A stretch of DNA of 64,000 nt from Streptomyces sp. DvalAA-14 (GTDB taxonomy: Bacteria; Actinomycetota; Actinomycetes; Streptomycetales; Streptomycetaceae). Shown in pieces: positions 47,001 to 54,439 of the stretch. Each line of letters starts with the position of its first letter. Positions within the stretch are counted from its first letter, which is position 1. The notes beneath the pieces are model-generated. The model made no database searches and was not told the origin of the DNA. It saw only the letters and a list, made by a program, of their open reading frames with translations. The DNA lies in the NCBI RefSeq assembly GCF_900091855.1, contig NZ_FMCH01000388.1, positions 62,001-126,000 of the forward strand, given 5' to 3'. Position numbers and translations under genes: made by a program.

Positions 47001-48366
47001 TGCCCGTAGTGAGCACGTAGGAGTCACCCGCCTGCGCCGCCTCGATCGCCTCCCGCTGGTGAAGGTGGAAGGTCAGCGGGCGGCCGTCCGGACGGAGAGA
47101 GGTCGCCTTCTTGCCGGCCTGGAAGATCTCCGCGCACTTGGGGTGCAGTATTCCGTCGCGCACAAGGTCGGTGACCTGGCCACCGTCGGCGAAGAACGGG
47201 TTCAGAGACAACCACGGGTCTGGCCACTGCGACTTCGCGGCGAGGTCGTCCTCGACGAAGCCGGTGATCCGGGCGTCCCGGATCACCGTCGCACTCTTCG
47301 TGAAGCTCATGTATTCGCTGATCAGGTCAGCATGAATACCGAAGACATCCATGGCCTCGGGCAGGCGCGGCTCCCTGCGCGGCACCGGCGTCGACGCGGC
47401 GGGGGCGCGCTCGGGAAGCAGGGCGCGCAGCCGCGCCACCGGGTCCATCACCTGCCAGTGCGGAGCGAGCAGGGAGGCCGTGCGGTCCGGCGCGAGCGCG
47501 AGGGGGACCAGCACCTCCCGGACCAGGGCGGCGTTCTCGGGCCGCAGTTCGGCGTCCTTCTCCAGGAGGCGGTCTACCAGCCGGACCAGTTCGGAGGGCA
47601 GATCCGGGCGTACGAGGGTCAGCTGCGGTGGCTGCTCGTGCTGGTGCTGTTCGGACAGTTCGTACGGCGTCTTGGCGGAGAAGGGGGGCCGTCCGATCAG
47701 CAGCTCGTACAGGATGCAGCCGAGCGCGTAGAGGTCGGCCAGGGCGGTGACCCGTTCGGCACGAAACTGCTCGGGCGCCATGTATCGGGCCGTGCCAACG
47801 CTGACGCCTGTGCTGGTCAGGCGCGTCTGGTCGGGATCGTCGACGATCGAACCCATGCCGAAGTCGAGGATCTTGACAGTGCCGTCGCGGGTCAGCATCA
47901 CATTCGCCGGCTTCAGGTCGCGGTGGACGACCCCGGCGGTGTGCGCGGCAGTGAGGCCGGCGGCGATCTGCGCGCCGATCGCGGCTACCCAGGAGATCGG
48001 AAGTTGGGGCTCCTCGTCGATGAGGTCCGCCAGGGGATGGCCGTCCAGCAGCTCCATGACCAGGTAAGGCAGTCCGCTGCCGCCCGGAGCCGGGTCCACG
48101 CCGCCGTCGATCAGCAGGGTGAGGTTCGGGTGCCCCTGGGAGAGCATCCGCATGATCCGTACTTCGCGTCGGAACCGGGCTACCTCTTTGCCGGGTCCCG
48201 ATGTGTCGACCGCGACACCGGTCCGGCCGCGCAGCACAGTCTTGACGGCCACCTTGCGGTGCGGCGAGTCCGGGGCTGCCTGGAGGTCCTCGGCTCGGTG
48301 CACCTCGCCCATGTTCCCGCGCCCCAGGATCCCCGTGATCCGGAACCGTCCGTCGACCGTCTCCAT
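43948..48366 (-). CDS. Ser/Thr protein kinase fused to DEAD/DEAH-box helicase
   Basis: A 1,472-residue protein as read. Residues 1-270 are a Hanks-type kinase with the glycine loop ILGRGNMGEVHRAED, VAVK lysine near 37, HRDLKPAN near 143-150, DFG near 165 and MAPEQ near 194, so it should be active. The helicase follows: Walker A VLTTGTGSGKSLAYIVP near 451, VFDELHTYRG near 577, and SGRAGRSGQPALVATYC near 1,370. The start ATG at 48366 has GGGAGGG upstream; the longer open frame runs into the palindromic operator. The last 30 residues after YDPKTGDRP have poor coding character, and the next gene continues the protein in +1 frame. It may sense or modify phage proteins, relate to DrmA and DruE helicases, and heads a five-gene operon. 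Confidence 0.88.
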   Translation of the reverse strand: METVDGRFRITGILGRGNMGEVHRAEDLQAAPDSPHRKVAVKTVLRGRTGVAVDTSGPGKEVARFRREVRIMRMLSQGHPNLTLLIDGGVDPAPGGSGLPYLVMELLDGHPLADLIDEEPQLPISWVAAIGAQIAAGLTAAHTAGVVHRDLKPANVMLTRDGTVKILDFGMGSIVDDPDQTRLTSTGVSVGTARYMAPEQFRAERVTALADLYALGCILYELLIGRPPFSAKTPYELSEQHQHEQPPQLTLVRPDLPSELVRLVDRLLEKDAELRPENAALVREVLVPLALAPDRTASLLAPHWQVMDPVARLRALLPERAPAASTPVPRREPRLPEAMDVFGIHADLISEYMSFTKSATVIRDARITGFVEDDLAAKSQWPDPWLSLNPFFADGGQVTDLVRDGILHPKCAEIFQAGKKATSLRPDGRPLTFHLHQREAIEAAQAGDSYVLTTGTGSGKSLAYIVPIVNRVLKERQAAGPGTPGRVRAIVVYPMNALANSQLMELEKYLRHGFGAGNEPVTFARYTGQESEEQRRELRANPPDILLTNYVMLELMLTRPDDRSSLIRMAEGLQFLVFDELHTYRGRQGADVAFLIRRVREACRASATLQCIGTSATMSTEGSWKQQRREVAKVAGRLFGTTVLPERVIGETLIRATEEAPATMPAERLRVPAAPRSYEALTKDPLARWVESRFGLEREEGTGRLRRCPPSTIETVARELSAQYGVAEERVREAIQTTLEAGAQAKNPVTERPLFAFRLHQFLSKGDTVYTTLEDPLTRPLTRTYQLEQPDSDGKPLYPMAFCRECGQEYLTVWRTEKDGAFQYEPRRNTAASGGRDGEGYLYLGMPGEDYEWPADPQKAVDDRRLPESWLEPDAQGMTVVKKSYRPRVPKRVVVDARGNESTEGLVAAFVPAPFLFCVHCQVSYEQTRGRDFAKLAALDQEGRSSATSLISASILKSLRAVPAESLSKDARKLLTFVDNRQDASLQAGHFNDFAQVTQLRGALYQAALGAGDEGLHHDDLAEAVTKVMGLSPAAYAAGKDLAPSMERRAVKAFRDIVGFRLYRDLERGWRITMPNLEQTGLLRIDYEDLHWIAEKPERWQSAHDVLRGADPALREEIARALLDYMRRALAIDVQYFRDDFDTLQRASEERLTGPWVLGESDRPAVGTAYPYGSRPGMERSAQFLSARGKFGKYLRRNMPELRDLPLDDVQCVIEDLLKVLRDAQLVNEVDVAPERSGPAFRRRAAEKRTGYRVSAAALIWHAGSGERGAVDPLARTYSSGEGPRVNPFFRDLYKTASAELAGLFAREHTAQVTPEDRLEREGLFRTADLPLLYCSPTMELGVDISSLNAVLMRNVPPTPANYAQRSGRAGRSGQPALVATYCATGNSHDQYYFRRSQDMVSGQVAPPRLDLANEDLVRSHLQGIWLAETGMKLGSAIPETVDVAYDPKTGDRPDPHTATAAAPAHRRSVPG

Positions 48367-48458
48367 GCCCACCGACCCTCCCTTGTGCCTCGTCGCGTGC
48401 AGGATGGCTACTTCTCGCGAGGAGTGTACACCTGAACTACGTGAAAGAGAGTCACATC

Positions 48459-48483
48459 TCTCCGTTGACACTGTCAACGGAGA
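48459..48483. promoter_or_regulatory. 25-base perfect palindrome upstream of the kinase-helicase operon
   Basis: The core TTGACA-C-TGTCAA (48465-48477) is flanked by TCTCCG and CGGAGA, giving 12-base arms around one central base. It lies 93 bases upstream of the kinase start. GTTGACACTGTCAA is shared exactly with 23229-23242. Perfect symmetry and an odd centre suit a dimeric DNA-binding protein. It is not followed by a clear terminator context, so I read it as an operator. Confidence 0.72.
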
Positions 48484-49075
48484 AGGCGCAGTCGGCGAGC
48501 GACAAACACGTAGCACTGGCCTGTCCAGCAAGTCGCTGGCGTCGCCACGGGCGTGAGCGCGAGAGTCGTGGACGGCAGCGTGGTCATCGCAGTCGTGTAC
48601 ACACCCCTCGCTGGCCCAGGAACCACACGGGTGGGTCCGTCAAGCGAACGGCTCTGCCACAGAAATGGCCACAGCGTTGTGTGGTGATCATCGGAGAAGG
48701 AGAAGGAACGGGCTCTGTGCCCGCCCTCCAGCGTCAAGATCTGGCGCTCTGCTTCATCATGGCCGATGTCAATGGACGATGGACGCATATCTTCTAACCC
48801 CGCGGTCAGGCGATGGGGTTGAGGCAGGCGTGTTGGTTTCCAGGTATCGAGGATGCGCTGTTCTATGGCTGGCCCATCAACGCCCCACGTACCAGGGTGA
48901 GCTGGAGCAATGTGCGCTCTACCGCCGGCGCAAGCGCTCCGCTGTGCTGGTTGCCGGATGGCGTGAACCCGGACTTTGTGGCTTGGCAGGGGGTTGCGTC
49001 CTTGGAAGTGGTGTAGCGGGTTGGACCTGATCCGGGGGTTTGCTCCCGCGTTCGGGTTGGTGCCCGCATAGACGA
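48484..49075. other. Intergenic region, possibly decayed sequence
   Basis: About 590 bases between the operator and the IS element. Small frames on both strands (for example 48813-49016) have no ribosome site and no recognisable product. Part may be remnants of earlier insertions. No terminator or RNA gene was identified. Confidence 0.4.
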
Positions 49076-49094
49076 ACGGCCACCGGCTGATCTT
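49076..49094 (+). repeat. IS256-type left terminal inverted repeat
   Basis: Nineteen bases beginning ACGGCCACCGG, matching the right end at 16 of 19 positions when inverted. It lies 34 bases before the transposase ATG. Confidence 0.75.
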
Positions 49095-49127
49095 CGAAGT
49101 GTCGAAGCCTCGAAGGAGATCAGCACG

Positions 49128-50365
49128 ATGACCGCACCTGACAGTCTGCCCCTGTACGCCCTGAGCGAGGACAACCTCGCTTCGGCGAGTCCGGATCTGC
49201 TGCGCGCGATGGTCAAGACGTTCGCCGACGCGCTCATGTCGGCGGAGGCCGACGCCCTGTGCAACGCCGAATACGGGCAGGTCAGCGACGAACGCGTCAA
49301 CCACCGCAACGGATACCGCCCGCGCGAGTGGGACACCCGCGCCGGCACCGTCGAACTCGCCCTGCCCAAGCTGCGGCAGGGCAGCTACTTCCCGACCTGG
49401 CTCCTGGAACGCCGCCGCCGGGCCGAACAGGCCCTCATCTCGGTGGTCGCCACCGCCTACCTCCTGGGCGTCAGCACCCGCAGGGTGGAGAAACTCGCCC
49501 AGTCCCTCGGCGTCACGCAACTGAGCAAGTCGCAGGTCAGCGCCATGGCCAAGCACCTGGACGAACAGGTCACCGCCTTCCGCAACCGCCCGCTGGACGC
49601 CGGGCCGTATGCGTTCGTCTGGGTCGACGCCCTGACCCAGAAGGTCCGTGAGGAAGGCCGGATCATCAACGTCCACGCACTGGTCGCGGTCGGCGTGAAC
49701 GCCGACGGGCACCGCGAGATCCTCGGCCTGGATATCGCCACCGCTGAGGACGGCGCCGGCTGGCTGGCTTTCCTGCGCTCGCTGACCCCCGCGGCCTGGG
49801 CGGAGTCCAGCTCGTCGTCTCCGACGCCCACACCGGCCTGGTCAACGCGATCGGAGCCGTCCTGCCCGGCGCATCCTGGCAGCGCTGCCGCACCCATTAC
49901 GCCCGAAATTTGCTGTCCCAGGTTCCGAAGTCGGCCCAGCCCTGGGTGGCGACGCTGCTGCGGACGGTCTTCGAGCAGCCCGACACCGACGCCGTCCACG
50001 CCCAGATGCGGCACGTCCTGGACGCTCTGGAGGCCAAGTTCCCCAAGGCCGCAGCCCATCTCGACGCCGCCCAGGCCGACATGCTGGCCTTCACCGCGTT
50101 TCCCCGTGAAATCTGGCGGCAGATCTGGTCCAACAACCCGCAGGAGCGCCTGAACAAGGAGATCCGCCGCCGCACCGACGTCGTCGGGATCTTCCCCGAC
50201 CGCACCGCCGTCATCCGCCTGGTCGGCGCCGTCCTGGCCGAGCAGAACGACGAATGGACCGAAGCCCGCCGCTACATGAGCCGCGAACTCCTCACCAAAA
50301 CCCGAACCCACCCGAACGGGTCACAAACCAACGAAACCACACTGCCCACCGAACTCACTGCATAG
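49128..50365 (+). pseudogene. IS256-family transposase, frameshifted
   Basis: The 5' frame starts at ATG after AAGGAG and reads normally (RVNHRNGYRPREWDTRAGTV, VTAFRN, FVWVDALTQKVREEGRIINV with the first catalytic Asp) up to FLRSLTP. It then loses coding character. The correct reading continues in another frame: GGVQLVVSDAHTGLVNAIG with the second Asp, WQRCRTHYARNLL, and IWSNNPQERLNKEIRRRTD with the catalytic Glu. The break is at a run of five C (49786-49790); one missing C explains it. Repaired, the protein would be about 412 residues. As read, the element could not transpose by itself. Confidence 0.88.
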
Positions 50366-50374
50366 CCTCACAAC

Positions 50375-50393
50375 AAGATCACCGAGTGGCCGT
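50375..50393 (-). repeat. IS256-type right terminal inverted repeat
   Basis: Plus-strand AAGATCACCGAGTGGCCGT; its complement pairs with the left end at 16 of 19 positions. Confidence 0.75.
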
Positions 50394-50685
50394 CAATACA
50401 CCACTCCCGCGGACGTGACCTGGCAGGGAGGAGCGTTGCGGAAGCCGAGTTCAGGCTCTGCTATGCGCTACGGCAGGCAGTACGCGCGCCGATAGTGCCG
50501 TTCGAGATGAACCTCGCCCTGCTTGTGCTGCCGCCGCGTCTGAAAATCGGTGACCAGCGTCGTCAGCGGCCAGGAGGTTCGTTACCTCACCGACTCCGTC
50601 GAGGCCTCCGCACCCTGATCACCGAAATCAAGGCGGCCAAAGCCGACCACTTGCTCTGACCAGGCCCGTCTTGCGGCCAGCACGC
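50394..50685. other. Degenerate region between IS256 and DUF6879 gene
   Basis: Short fragments of coding-like character appear in different frames (for example EMNLALLVLPPRLKIGDQ near 50505) without starts or ribosome sites. This looks like a decayed gene or old insertion; I cannot identify it. Confidence 0.35.
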
Positions 50686-51297
50686 TCAGGGGGCGGTCGC
50701 GGGCGGCGGGAGAGGGGCGATCTCGCGGTCGAAGAAGCGGGCGTACTCCTCGCCCTGTGCGTAGAGCTCGTCGAAGCCCGCCGAGGTCTCTGCGATCAGC
50801 CCTGGGTCGGCGTAGTGGTTGGCCCCGTCCGCGTTGCCGTCGTCGTCGTACTGCACCTCGAACATCGCCACGTCGCCGAGGATCACTACCTCAGGGACAG
50901 GGCGGTGCTTCTCGATGTCCCGGATCGCCCTCGCGTCGAGCAACCGGATACGGTCTCCCACCTCGACCCGCAGACGCAGCACGTGCAGTTCCCACTGCAC
51001 GTAGGGGGTCACGGGGAATTCGACTACGCGGAGACGCCGCTGCAGCACTCCGAGGCGTTCTACTTCCTCGACCTGCTGGACGTAGGCGTCGCGCCTCTCC
51101 TCGATGAGCGAGAGCGCCTTGTCCCATTGTCGGGATGCGAATGCTTCCCAGCTCGCGAAGCCGCGTTCCTTGAAATTTTGGCCCCGCTCAAGCTTGTTGA
51201 GGTGTCCGATCCCGCTCTTGAGAGTGCGGTAGTACTCCTCGTGGTAGCTCGGACGGGCGAGGCGCGTTGAGACTCCATGGGGGAAGGAATCAAACAC
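50686..51297 (-). CDS. DUF6879 family protein
   Basis: A 203-residue protein. Elements such as RRLRVVEFPVTPYVQWELHV, ARAIRDIEKHRPVPEVVIL and VQYDDDGNADGANHYADP are the recognisable layout of the Streptomyces DUF6879 family. The GTG start lies eight bases inside the preceding gene, so the two are translationally coupled. The protein has no membrane segment. The function is unknown to me. Its pairing with the small upstream protein is repeated in many Streptomyces genomes. Confidence 0.75.
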   Translation of the reverse strand: MFDSFPHGVSTRLARPSYHEEYYRTLKSGIGHLNKLERGQNFKERGFASWEAFASRQWDKALSLIEERRDAYVQQVEEVERLGVLQRRLRVVEFPVTPYVQWELHVLRLRVEVGDRIRLLDARAIRDIEKHRPVPEVVILGDVAMFEVQYDDDGNADGANHYADPGLIAETSAGFDELYAQGEEYARFFDREIAPLPPPATAP

Positions 51298-51559
51298 TGG
51301 GGATGTCCGGCTTCGCCGCGATGAGCATGCTCCTGGGGATCACCACAAGGCGCTCGTCGGGCCCGATCGACACACCAGCCGGCAGCTTCGCTCCGAGAGA
51401 ACTCGACAAGTCCCGCCCGATGACTGCGACATCGCCGTTGTCCAGCTCCCACATGTCGGGGCAGTCGGGGGTGTCAGAGGTGACTCCCAGTTCTTGCGGC
51501 GATTTGCCGATCCGCCGTAAGAATGTTGTCTCCGGATCTGCTTCCCACGATCTTGCCAC
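51290..51559 (-). CDS. Small protein paired with DUF6879, 89 aa
   Basis: Starts at GTG 51559, chosen for the GAGGGAGGA just upstream. The longer open frame extending to 51727 has poor codon character in its first 55 residues. The protein reads ETTFLRRIGKSPQELG, then DMWELDNGDVAVIGRDLS and GPDERLVVIPRSMLIAAKPD. This pattern is familiar from Streptomyces genes upstream of DUF6879 but has no assigned function that I know. The VIGRDLS part may be a small beta-structured domain. Confidence 0.75.
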   Translation of the reverse strand: MARSWEADPETTFLRRIGKSPQELGVTSDTPDCPDMWELDNGDVAVIGRDLSSSLGAKLPAGVSIGPDERLVVIPRSMLIAAKPDIPSV

Positions 51560-51833
51560 AGCATCCTCCCTCGGCTCGGAGACCGAACGGAGCAAAGCTA
51601 GCACCGTGCGTGACCGTGGCGATCGGATTTCGCAGGGGCTTCGCAAGGAACAGGCCATCTGTACCGTGCTGCTGTGCGGATCGGAACTTACTCTTCTTAT
51701 CCCGTGCAGCCCCGACGTGCTCCCCATGGGCGGAGACTTGTGAGCGGAGTCGGTGACGCGGAATCGCGGGTGTCGACGCCCGCGTGCCCTCTACGTAAAG
51801 TAGTCGTTGAGTCGCCTGGTTGGGGGGAGAGCC

Positions 51834-52247
51834 ATGGATCCGGAGATCACTTCACTTGCTCAGGGCGGCGGAGCCACCTTGGTCACCTTGATGGCGACTG
51901 ACGCCTGGCAGGCGGCCCGCGAGGGGTTCGTCCAGCTGTGGCGGCGCATGCAACCCAACAGGGCCGAGGCGATCTCTGCGGAGCTGGACGCGGGGCACGC
52001 GGAGGTAGCGGCCGCGGTGGTGGTGGATGACCAAGGGGTGCTGAGCGAGGTGCGCGCCGAATGGCAGGGCCGGTTGCGACGGTTGCTCGTCGGGCGGCCC
52101 GAGGCCGTCGCAGAGTTGCGCCGACTGCTGGACGAGATCGCCCCGCTGGCGCTGGCGGGCGTCCCTGCGGTCACGCAACGTGCAATCGCATCCGGACATG
52201 CCAGGATCTATCAGGCCGGTCGAGACCAGCACATCACCGAACAATGA
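51834..52247 (+). CDS. Small partner of the STAND NTPase, 137 aa
   Basis: Starts at the ATG at 51834 after GGGGGGAGAG. The protein is helical and Ala/Arg-rich (LMATDAWQAAREGFVQLW) and ends in IYQAGRDQHITEQ. The STAND protein encoded next begins with a very similar VYQTTGDQHVTEH. Its stop overlaps the STAND ATG (ATGA), so the pair is coupled. Such short helical proteins preceding Streptomyces NTPase-TPR proteins may be adaptor or effector-associated modules, but no function is proven. Confidence 0.75.
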   Translation: MDPEITSLAQGGGATLVTLMATDAWQAAREGFVQLWRRMQPNRAEAISAELDAGHAEVAAAVVVDDQGVLSEVRAEWQGRLRRLLVGRPEAVAELRRLLDEIAPLALAGVPAVTQRAIASGHARIYQAGRDQHITEQ

Positions 52248-54406
52248 GCGGCGCCATGGACGGCCGCGCCCAGAACGACGGCCGTGTGTACCAGACGACC
52301 GGTGACCAGCACGTCACCGAACACCACCACTACGCGGGCGGCGGGCCCGGTGCCGTTGGCGGACCCGACTCCGTCCGCCGCCCGGCGGTCGGCCGCACGC
52401 CCTTGGCTCTGCGCGACCGCAGCGAGGTCCTAGCGCGCTTACGTGAAGGTCTCACGTCAGGCCGAGGCGCCGAGGTGTACGTCCTGCACGGCATGGGGGG
52501 CGCCGGTAAGACCGCCCTCGCACAGGCGTTCTTCGACATCGCCACCGCCGAGTACCGCCGGGTGGGCCTCTGGGTCAATGCGGCCGACCGAGCCGCTCTA
52601 CGGGCCGGCATGCTCGCTGCTGCGGCCGACCGAGGCGCCCTTGACGGCGAACTCCTGGCCGCCCACCAGGGACACCGTCCCGCAGCGGATCTCGTGTGGC
52701 ACTACCTGGACCGGTCGGTTGAGCCGTGGTTTCTGGTGCTCGACAATGCCGACGACCCGGCCATCCTCCGCGACGGCAGTTGGCTGCGCGGCAGTCCGCG
52801 CGGCACGGTTCTGGTCACGACCCGCCGTGCGGCGGCCCGCTGGTGGCCTGGTGCTGAGTTGCAGCACATCGGCGTACTCCCACGTGAGGACGCTGCGCGT
52901 GTGCTGTGCGACCTCGCCCCGCACAGCGGCACTTTGGCGCAGGCAGCGGAAGTGGCTGACCGCTTGGGACGACTGCCTCTGGCGCTCACTCTTGCGGGCG
53001 GTTTTCTGGCCCATCAAGTAATCGATCCCTGGACCATGGACCTGTACGGGCGCAGGCTCGAAGACGACGAAGCGGTAGAGCTCATCGATCAGGGGGCGGA
53101 TGCCTTGACCGAAGAGGATCCTCGGCATTTAGTCAGCCGAACCTGGCAGTTGACACTCGATTCGTTCGAGGAGCGTGGCCTGCCCGAGGCGGTCTCGCTG
53201 CTGAGGCTGTTAGCTCGGCTGGCACCCGAGCCGTTGCCCCTAACCGTGCTGAACGGCCCGGAAATCGCCGCGGTTCTCCCTCCGGCCCGCACCGAGACCG
53301 CGCTGGCAGCGCTGCTCGACCATTCGCTGACCCAACTGGTCGATCTCGGCGATCTGCGGTGCGCGCACAGCCACGGAGTGCTCCTCGACACTGTTGCGGC
53401 CGCAACACCTCCGAAGGACCTCGCCGTGATCAACGGGACGGCCGTCCGGTTGTTGGACGCGGCGGTACCCGCGGTACCGGCTGCCGGACCGTACGACCCC
53501 CGGCTACGGCTGCTCGCGACGCATGTCCTCGCTCTGCTGCGCAGGACCTCCGGACCATCCGACGTTGCGAACGCGTTGGCGGTCGCCACGCGCCTGGCCA
53601 CGGCCCTCCACCGCACCGGGGACTACCTGTCCGCCTGGGAGACGGCCAGCGCGGCGGCTGCCCTCGCGGCGACGACGCTCGGCGATGAGCACCGGTTGGT
53701 ACTCGCCGCTTACGCCAGGACCGGACGTTCGCTCTTCCGACTGGGGAGGTACGCGGAGGCGGAGCCGCTGCTCCGCCGTGTCCGTTCCGCGCAGCTGAGG
53801 CTGTTCGGGGCGGACGATCCCGACAGCCTGGACAGTGGTCAAGGGCTGCAACTCGTGCTCGGCAACCACGGCAAACGTGAGGAGGCCGTTGTGCTCCTCA
53901 GGTCGGTCGTGACCAGCCGGCAGGCAGTGTTGGGGGCCTGGCATCCTGCGACTCTGCGGTCGCGCGTCAGCCTGCTGGCGATGCTCACGGCAGGGGAGAT
54001 CGCGACCGAAGCCGAGGCCGACGACACGCTCCTGGCTATACCGCAGGATTGCGCCCTGCACCTGGGCCCCGACCACGCGGTCACCTTAAGCGCGCGGCAC
54101 AACCACGCCCGCGCCCTGTTCGTCCTAGGCCAACATCGTTCGGCTGATGACGAGATCCGCCAGGTGGTCGCGGACTACCAACGGGTATTGGGGCCCGACT
54201 ACCCGACTGTCCTCGCGGCTCGGCAGCTGCACGCCCAGACACAGGCGGCACTTGGGCATATGGACCTCGGAGTCGAGTTGATGACCGAGGTCGTCGCCGG
54301 ACGCGAGCGCAACCTGGGTGCGGACCACCACTTCACAGCGGTGAGCCGGGACCTGCTGGAGGAGCTCAGATCCGGGCGTTGGCGGCCACCACCACCGCCG
54401 GTTTGA
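52244..54406 (+). CDS. STAND/NB-ARC NTPase with TPR repeats
   Basis: A 720-residue protein. After a 45-residue leader with VYQTTGDQHVTEHHHYAGGG, the NTPase domain has Walker A VLHGMGGAGKTALAQAFF near 82 and Walker B WFLVLDNADD near 161. LGRLPLALTLAGGFLAH is a typical NB-ARC segment. Residues about 470-720 form a tetratricopeptide array (repeats with ARTGRSLFRLGRYAEAEPLL, then AVVLLRSVVTSRQ). STAND proteins oligomerise on signal detection and many act in phage defence. No effector domain is seen, so the coupled small protein may supply it. The start overlaps the upstream stop. Confidence 0.85.
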   Translation: MSGAMDGRAQNDGRVYQTTGDQHVTEHHHYAGGGPGAVGGPDSVRRPAVGRTPLALRDRSEVLARLREGLTSGRGAEVYVLHGMGGAGKTALAQAFFDIATAEYRRVGLWVNAADRAALRAGMLAAAADRGALDGELLAAHQGHRPAADLVWHYLDRSVEPWFLVLDNADDPAILRDGSWLRGSPRGTVLVTTRRAAARWWPGAELQHIGVLPREDAARVLCDLAPHSGTLAQAAEVADRLGRLPLALTLAGGFLAHQVIDPWTMDLYGRRLEDDEAVELIDQGADALTEEDPRHLVSRTWQLTLDSFEERGLPEAVSLLRLLARLAPEPLPLTVLNGPEIAAVLPPARTETALAALLDHSLTQLVDLGDLRCAHSHGVLLDTVAAATPPKDLAVINGTAVRLLDAAVPAVPAAGPYDPRLRLLATHVLALLRRTSGPSDVANALAVATRLATALHRTGDYLSAWETASAAAALAATTLGDEHRLVLAAYARTGRSLFRLGRYAEAEPLLRRVRSAQLRLFGADDPDSLDSGQGLQLVLGNHGKREEAVVLLRSVVTSRQAVLGAWHPATLRSRVSLLAMLTAGEIATEAEADDTLLAIPQDCALHLGPDHAVTLSARHNHARALFVLGQHRSADDEIRQVVADYQRVLGPDYPTVLAARQLHAQTQAALGHMDLGVELMTEVVAGRERNLGADHHFTAVSRDLLEELRSGRWRPPPPPV

Positions 54407-54439
54407 CAGTGCACCTTGTGGATACCGCGGTGGCGCCGG

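Larger units (their letters stand above)
49076..50393 (+). mobile_element. IS256-family insertion sequence, 1,318 bases
   Basis: Terminal inverted repeats ACGGCCACCGGCTGATCTT (left, 49076-49094) and, read on the other strand, ACGGCCACTCGGTGATCTT (right, 50375-50393) match at 16 of 19 positions and enclose one IS256-type transposase. I found no flanking 8-base target duplication, so the outer limits may be off or the flanks rearranged. The transposase is frameshifted. Confidence 0.82.

Noticed and set aside
46087-48435. 782-codon plus-strand open frame
   Set aside because: Antisense to the kinase-helicase; its translation is Gly/Arg/Ala-rich and shows no domain, as expected from the G+C shadow.
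48813-49016. 67-codon small open frame upstream of IS256
   Set aside because: No ribosome site; likely part of decayed sequence.
49068-50401. Eight-base target duplication around IS256
   Set aside because: The flanks do not match at eight bases.
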